Shown in pieces: positions 8,021 to 10,111 of a stretch of 10,111 bases of DNA. The stretch covers positions 1 to 10,111 of the forward strand of contig JAJZTO010000067.1 of NCBI GenBank assembly GCA_021848865.1. Direction: 5' to 3'. How positions within the stretch are numbered: the first letter of the stretch is position 1; each line of letters opens with the position of its first letter. The notes under the pieces were generated by a model, which had not been told where the DNA came from, made no database searches, and saw nothing but the letters and a program-made list of their open reading frames with translations. This stretch comes from Myxococcales bacterium (GTDB lineage Bacteria > Myxococcota > Myxococcia > Myxococcales > Anaeromyxobacteraceae). The translations under genes and the position numbers were made by a program.

Positions 8021-9418
8021 ATGGTCGCCGCCGTGTCGAAGGTCGCCACCCGCCCCCGCACCGTCTACGCCTGCGCCGAGTGCGGCCACGCCTCGCCCAA
8101 GTGGCTCGGCCAGTGTCCCGCCTGCCGCCGGTGGAACACGCTCCACGAGGAGGTGCAGGCCCCCGAGCCGCGCGGCGCGCCGCGGGGCTTCGCGGCGGTG
8201 GCCGGCTCGACCAGGCCCATGCCGCTGCGCGAGGTCGAGGCCAGCGAGGAGGCGCGCCTCCGGACCGGCGTCGGCGAGCTGGACCGGGTGCTGGGCGGCG
8301 GGGTGGTGCCGGGCGGGCTCATGCTGCTCGGCGGCGACCCCGGCATCGGCAAGTCCACGCTGCTGCTCGCGGCGCTCGACCGGCTGGCGGGCGCGGTGGG
8401 CGACCGGCCGGTGCTCTACGTCTCGGGCGAGGAGTCGGCGCGCCAGGTGAAGATGCGCGCCGACCGGCTCGGCGCCGCCGCCCCGAACCTCCAGCTCCTC
8501 GCCGAGACCGACGCGACGCGCGTGCTCCACGCCGCCGGGCAGCTCCGGCCGGCGGTGCTGGCGGTGGACTCGATCCAGACCCAGTACCTGCCGGAGCTGC
8601 AGTCGGCCCCGGGGACGGTGACCCAGATCCGCGAGGTGGCGGCCCGGCTCATGGCCTTCGCCAAGACCACCGAGACGCCGGTGTTCCTGGTGGGCCACGT
8701 CACCAAGGACGGCGCCATCGCCGGGCCCCGGGTGCTCGAGCACATGGTCGACGCGGTCCTCTACTTCGAGGGCGGCGGCGCCCACCCCTACCGCGTGCTG
8801 CGGGCCCACAAGAACCGCTTCGGCTCGGCCAGCGAGATCGGCGTCTTCGAGATGAAGTCGGGGGGCCTGGTCGAGGTGCCGAACCCCTCGGCCCTCTTCC
8901 TCTCCGAGCGGCCGGTGGACGCGCCCGGCAGCGCGGTGGCGGCGGCGCTGTCCGGCACCCGCACCGTGCTGGTGGAGGTGCAGGCGCTGGTGGCCCCCAC
9001 CGGCTTCGGGACGCCGCGCCGGACCGCCCTCGGCCTCGACGGCAACCGGGTGGCGCTGCTCGCGGCGGTGCTGGAGAAGAAGGTGGGGCTCGACATCCTG
9101 GGCTGCGACCTCTTCGTCAACGTGGCCGGCGGGATGACGCTGGACGACCCGGCGGCCGACCTGGCCTGCGTGGCGGCGCTGGCCTCGAGCTTCCGCGACA
9201 AGGCCATCGAGCAGCGGACCCTGGTGATCGGCGAGGTGGGGCTGGCCGGCGAGGTCCGGGCCGTGGCCCAGGCCGACGGGCGGCTCGCCGAGGCGGCGCG
9301 CCTGGGCTTCACCCGGGCGCTGCTCCCGGCCGGCAACGCGCGCCACGCCGGCGCCCCGGCGGGCCTGCAGGTGGTGGGGGTGGAGACCGTCGCGGAGGCC
9401 CTGGACCGGCTGTTCTAG
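8021..9418 (+). CDS. radA: DNA repair protein RadA (Sms)
   Basis: RecA-like ATPase that acts with RecA in recombination and processing of branched DNA, driving branch migration as a hexameric helicase. 465 residues, the usual length. The N-terminal zinc finger is C18-x2-C21...C32-x2-C35 (YACAECGHASPKWLGQC). The ATPase core has Walker A GDPGIGKS (105-112), YVSGEES, Walker B-type LAVDSIQT, and the RadA-specific KNRFG motif (264-268). The C-terminal half is the Lon-protease-like domain (about 285-465: VEVQALV, GLDGNRVALLAAVLEK, NVAGG, GEVGLAGEVRAV). The frame is open far upstream through the bioB antisense strand, but the family start is just before the zinc finger; ATG 8021 was chosen, with GTG 8033 as an alternative. 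No good Shine-Dalgarno is present. It is divergent from bioB and its stop overlaps that of glpK. Confidence 0.96.
   Translation: MVAAVSKVATRPRTVYACAECGHASPKWLGQCPACRRWNTLHEEVQAPEPRGAPRGFAAVAGSTRPMPLREVEASEEARLRTGVGELDRVLGGGVVPGGLMLLGGDPGIGKSTLLLAALDRLAGAVGDRPVLYVSGEESARQVKMRADRLGAAAPNLQLLAETDATRVLHAAGQLRPAVLAVDSIQTQYLPELQSAPGTVTQIREVAARLMAFAKTTETPVFLVGHVTKDGAIAGPRVLEHMVDAVLYFEGGGAHPYRVLRAHKNRFGSASEIGVFEMKSGGLVEVPNPSALFLSERPVDAPGSAVAAALSGTRTVLVEVQALVAPTGFGTPRRTALGLDGNRVALLAAVLEKKVGLDILGCDLFVNVAGGMTLDDPAADLACVAALASSFRDKAIEQRTLVIGEVGLAGEVRAVAQADGRLAEAARLGFTRALLPAGNARHAGAPAGLQVVGVETVAEALDRLF
9415..9418. other. Shared CTAG: overlapping stop codons of radA and glpK
   Basis: The palindromic tetranucleotide CTAG gives TAG on the plus strand (9416-9418, radA) and TAG on the minus strand (9417-9415, glpK). 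The convergent genes thus overlap by 4 bases with no intergenic space, so any terminator must lie within the opposite coding region. No obvious hairpin plus T-run is present at the junction. Confidence 0.9.
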
Positions 9419-10111
9419 GCGAGCGCGACGGCGCGCCTCCACCGGGCGAGGTGGGCCTCGCGGTCGGCCGCTCCCATGCGCGGGGTGAAGCGCCGGTCCA
9501 CGCGGAAGGAGGCGCGGATGGCGTCGCGGCTCGACCAGAAGCCGGTGGCGAGCCCGGCCAGGAAGGCGGCCCCGAGGGCGGTGGTCTCGATCATCCGGGG
9601 GCGCTCCACCGGCACGCCCAGCAGGTCGGCCTGGAACTGCATGAGCAGCCCGTTCTGCGTCGCGCCGCCGTCCACCCGGAAGGCGTGCAGCTCCACGCCC
9701 GAGTCGGCGCGCATCGCCGCCGCCAGCTCCTCCACCTGGAAGGCGACGCCCTCCAGCGTGGCCCGGGCCAGGTGCGCGGCGGTGGTGCCGCGGTCGATGC
9801 CGGTCACCAGGCCGCGCGCCGCGGGGCGCCAGTGGGGCGCGCCCAGCCCGGCCAGCGCCGGCACGAAGACCACCCCGCCCGAGTCCTTCACCCGCCGCGC
9901 CAGCGCCTCGACGTCCTCGGCCTTGCGGATGATCCCGAGCCCGTCGCGCAGCCACTGCACCGCGGCCCCGGCGATGAAGGCGCTCCCCTCCAGCGCGTAG
10001 GTGGTCTCGCCGCCGATGCGCCAGGCCACGGTGGAGAGCAGCCCGTTGCGCGACGGCACCGGGCGCGGGCCGACGTTCTGGAGGATGAAGGCGCCGGTGC
10101 CGTAGGTGCAC
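9415..10111 (-). CDS. glpK: Glycerol kinase, C-terminal part (5' end beyond window)
   Basis: ATP-dependent phosphorylation of glycerol to glycerol 3-phosphate; FGGY carbohydrate kinase family. The last 231 residues are visible, less than half of the usual ~495. They begin in the typical CTYGTGAFILQNVG and NGLLSTVAWR segment, then YALEGSAFIAGAAVQWLRDGL, VPALAGLGAPHW, RGLVTGIDRGTTAAHLARAT (FGGY C-terminal signature), FQVEEL, VDGGATQNGLLMQFQADLLG (adenine/ATP-binding part), TALGAAFLAGLATGFW, and the end ARWRRAVALA. All are in the order and spacing of glycerol kinases rather than of xylulokinase or gluconokinase. The true start lies right of the window; a GTG at 10059 is internal. It converges on radA with a 4-base overlap. 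Neighbouring glycerol uptake genes, if any, are out of view. Confidence 0.95.
   Translation of the reverse strand, partial: CTYGTGAFILQNVGPRPVPSRNGLLSTVAWRIGGETTYALEGSAFIAGAAVQWLRDGLGIIRKAEDVEALARRVKDSGGVVFVPALAGLGAPHWRPAARGLVTGIDRGTTAAHLARATLEGVAFQVEELAAAMRADSGVELHAFRVDGGATQNGLLMQFQADLLGVPVERPRMIETTALGAAFLAGLATGFWSSRDAIRASFRVDRRFTPRMGAADREAHLARWRRAVALA

Noticed and set aside
8006..10111. A 701-codon minus-strand frame opposite radA and across glpK
   Set aside because: It is a non-coding-frame reading. The glpK part of the strand has the true glycerol kinase frame in another phase, and the radA part is antisense, His/Arg/Gly-rich shadow.

Overview
The window comes from a chromosome of very high GC content with strong G/C bias at third codon positions. 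Gene content and protein style (for example FHHNLETA in BioB) suggest a deltaproteobacterium in the broad sense, most like Myxococcota of the Anaeromyxobacter kind. That assignment is an inference from composition and protein style; no marker gene settles it. No tRNA, rRNA, insertion sequence or CRISPR array was seen.

Layout, left to right. A glutathione S-transferase family gene (minus strand, 3' end off the left edge) is divergent from dnaE, the replicative DNA polymerase III alpha subunit. dnaE is followed by a perfect GC hairpin and then by a conspicuously AT-richer 318-base intergenic region. That region holds the best sigma70-like promoter in the window and a structured leader. The leader precedes a probable operon of three genes: a 176-residue regulator with a C-terminal LuxR/GerE helix-turn-helix, a threonine ammonia-lyase with one C-terminal ACT domain, and a 56-residue single-pass membrane protein too short for routine ORF calling. 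A long imperfect GC palindrome separates this operon from the convergent biotin synthase gene bioB. bioB and radA are divergent, and a perfect 14-bp-arm palindrome lies between them. radA and glycerol kinase glpK (minus strand, 5' end off the right edge) converge and overlap by 4 bases, sharing the tetranucleotide CTAG as both stop codons.

Most genes are ordinary housekeeping or metabolic functions, and I see no new multi-gene defence or mobile system. The unusual material is regulatory and structural: (1) a 9-bp perfect hairpin filling the gap between the LuxR-type gene and the threonine ammonia-lyase gene and abutting its ATG; (2) an mRNA leader whose 10-base hairpin loop carries 9 bases perfectly complementary to a segment just 5' of the hairpin, a potential pseudoknot or switch; (3) a bioB-proximal palindrome whose half-sites and 15-base spacing resemble a BirA biotin operator, although a REP-like element is a serious alternative; (4) a biotin synthase in which the position of one classical auxiliary-cluster cysteine is serine, with two additional cysteines nearby.
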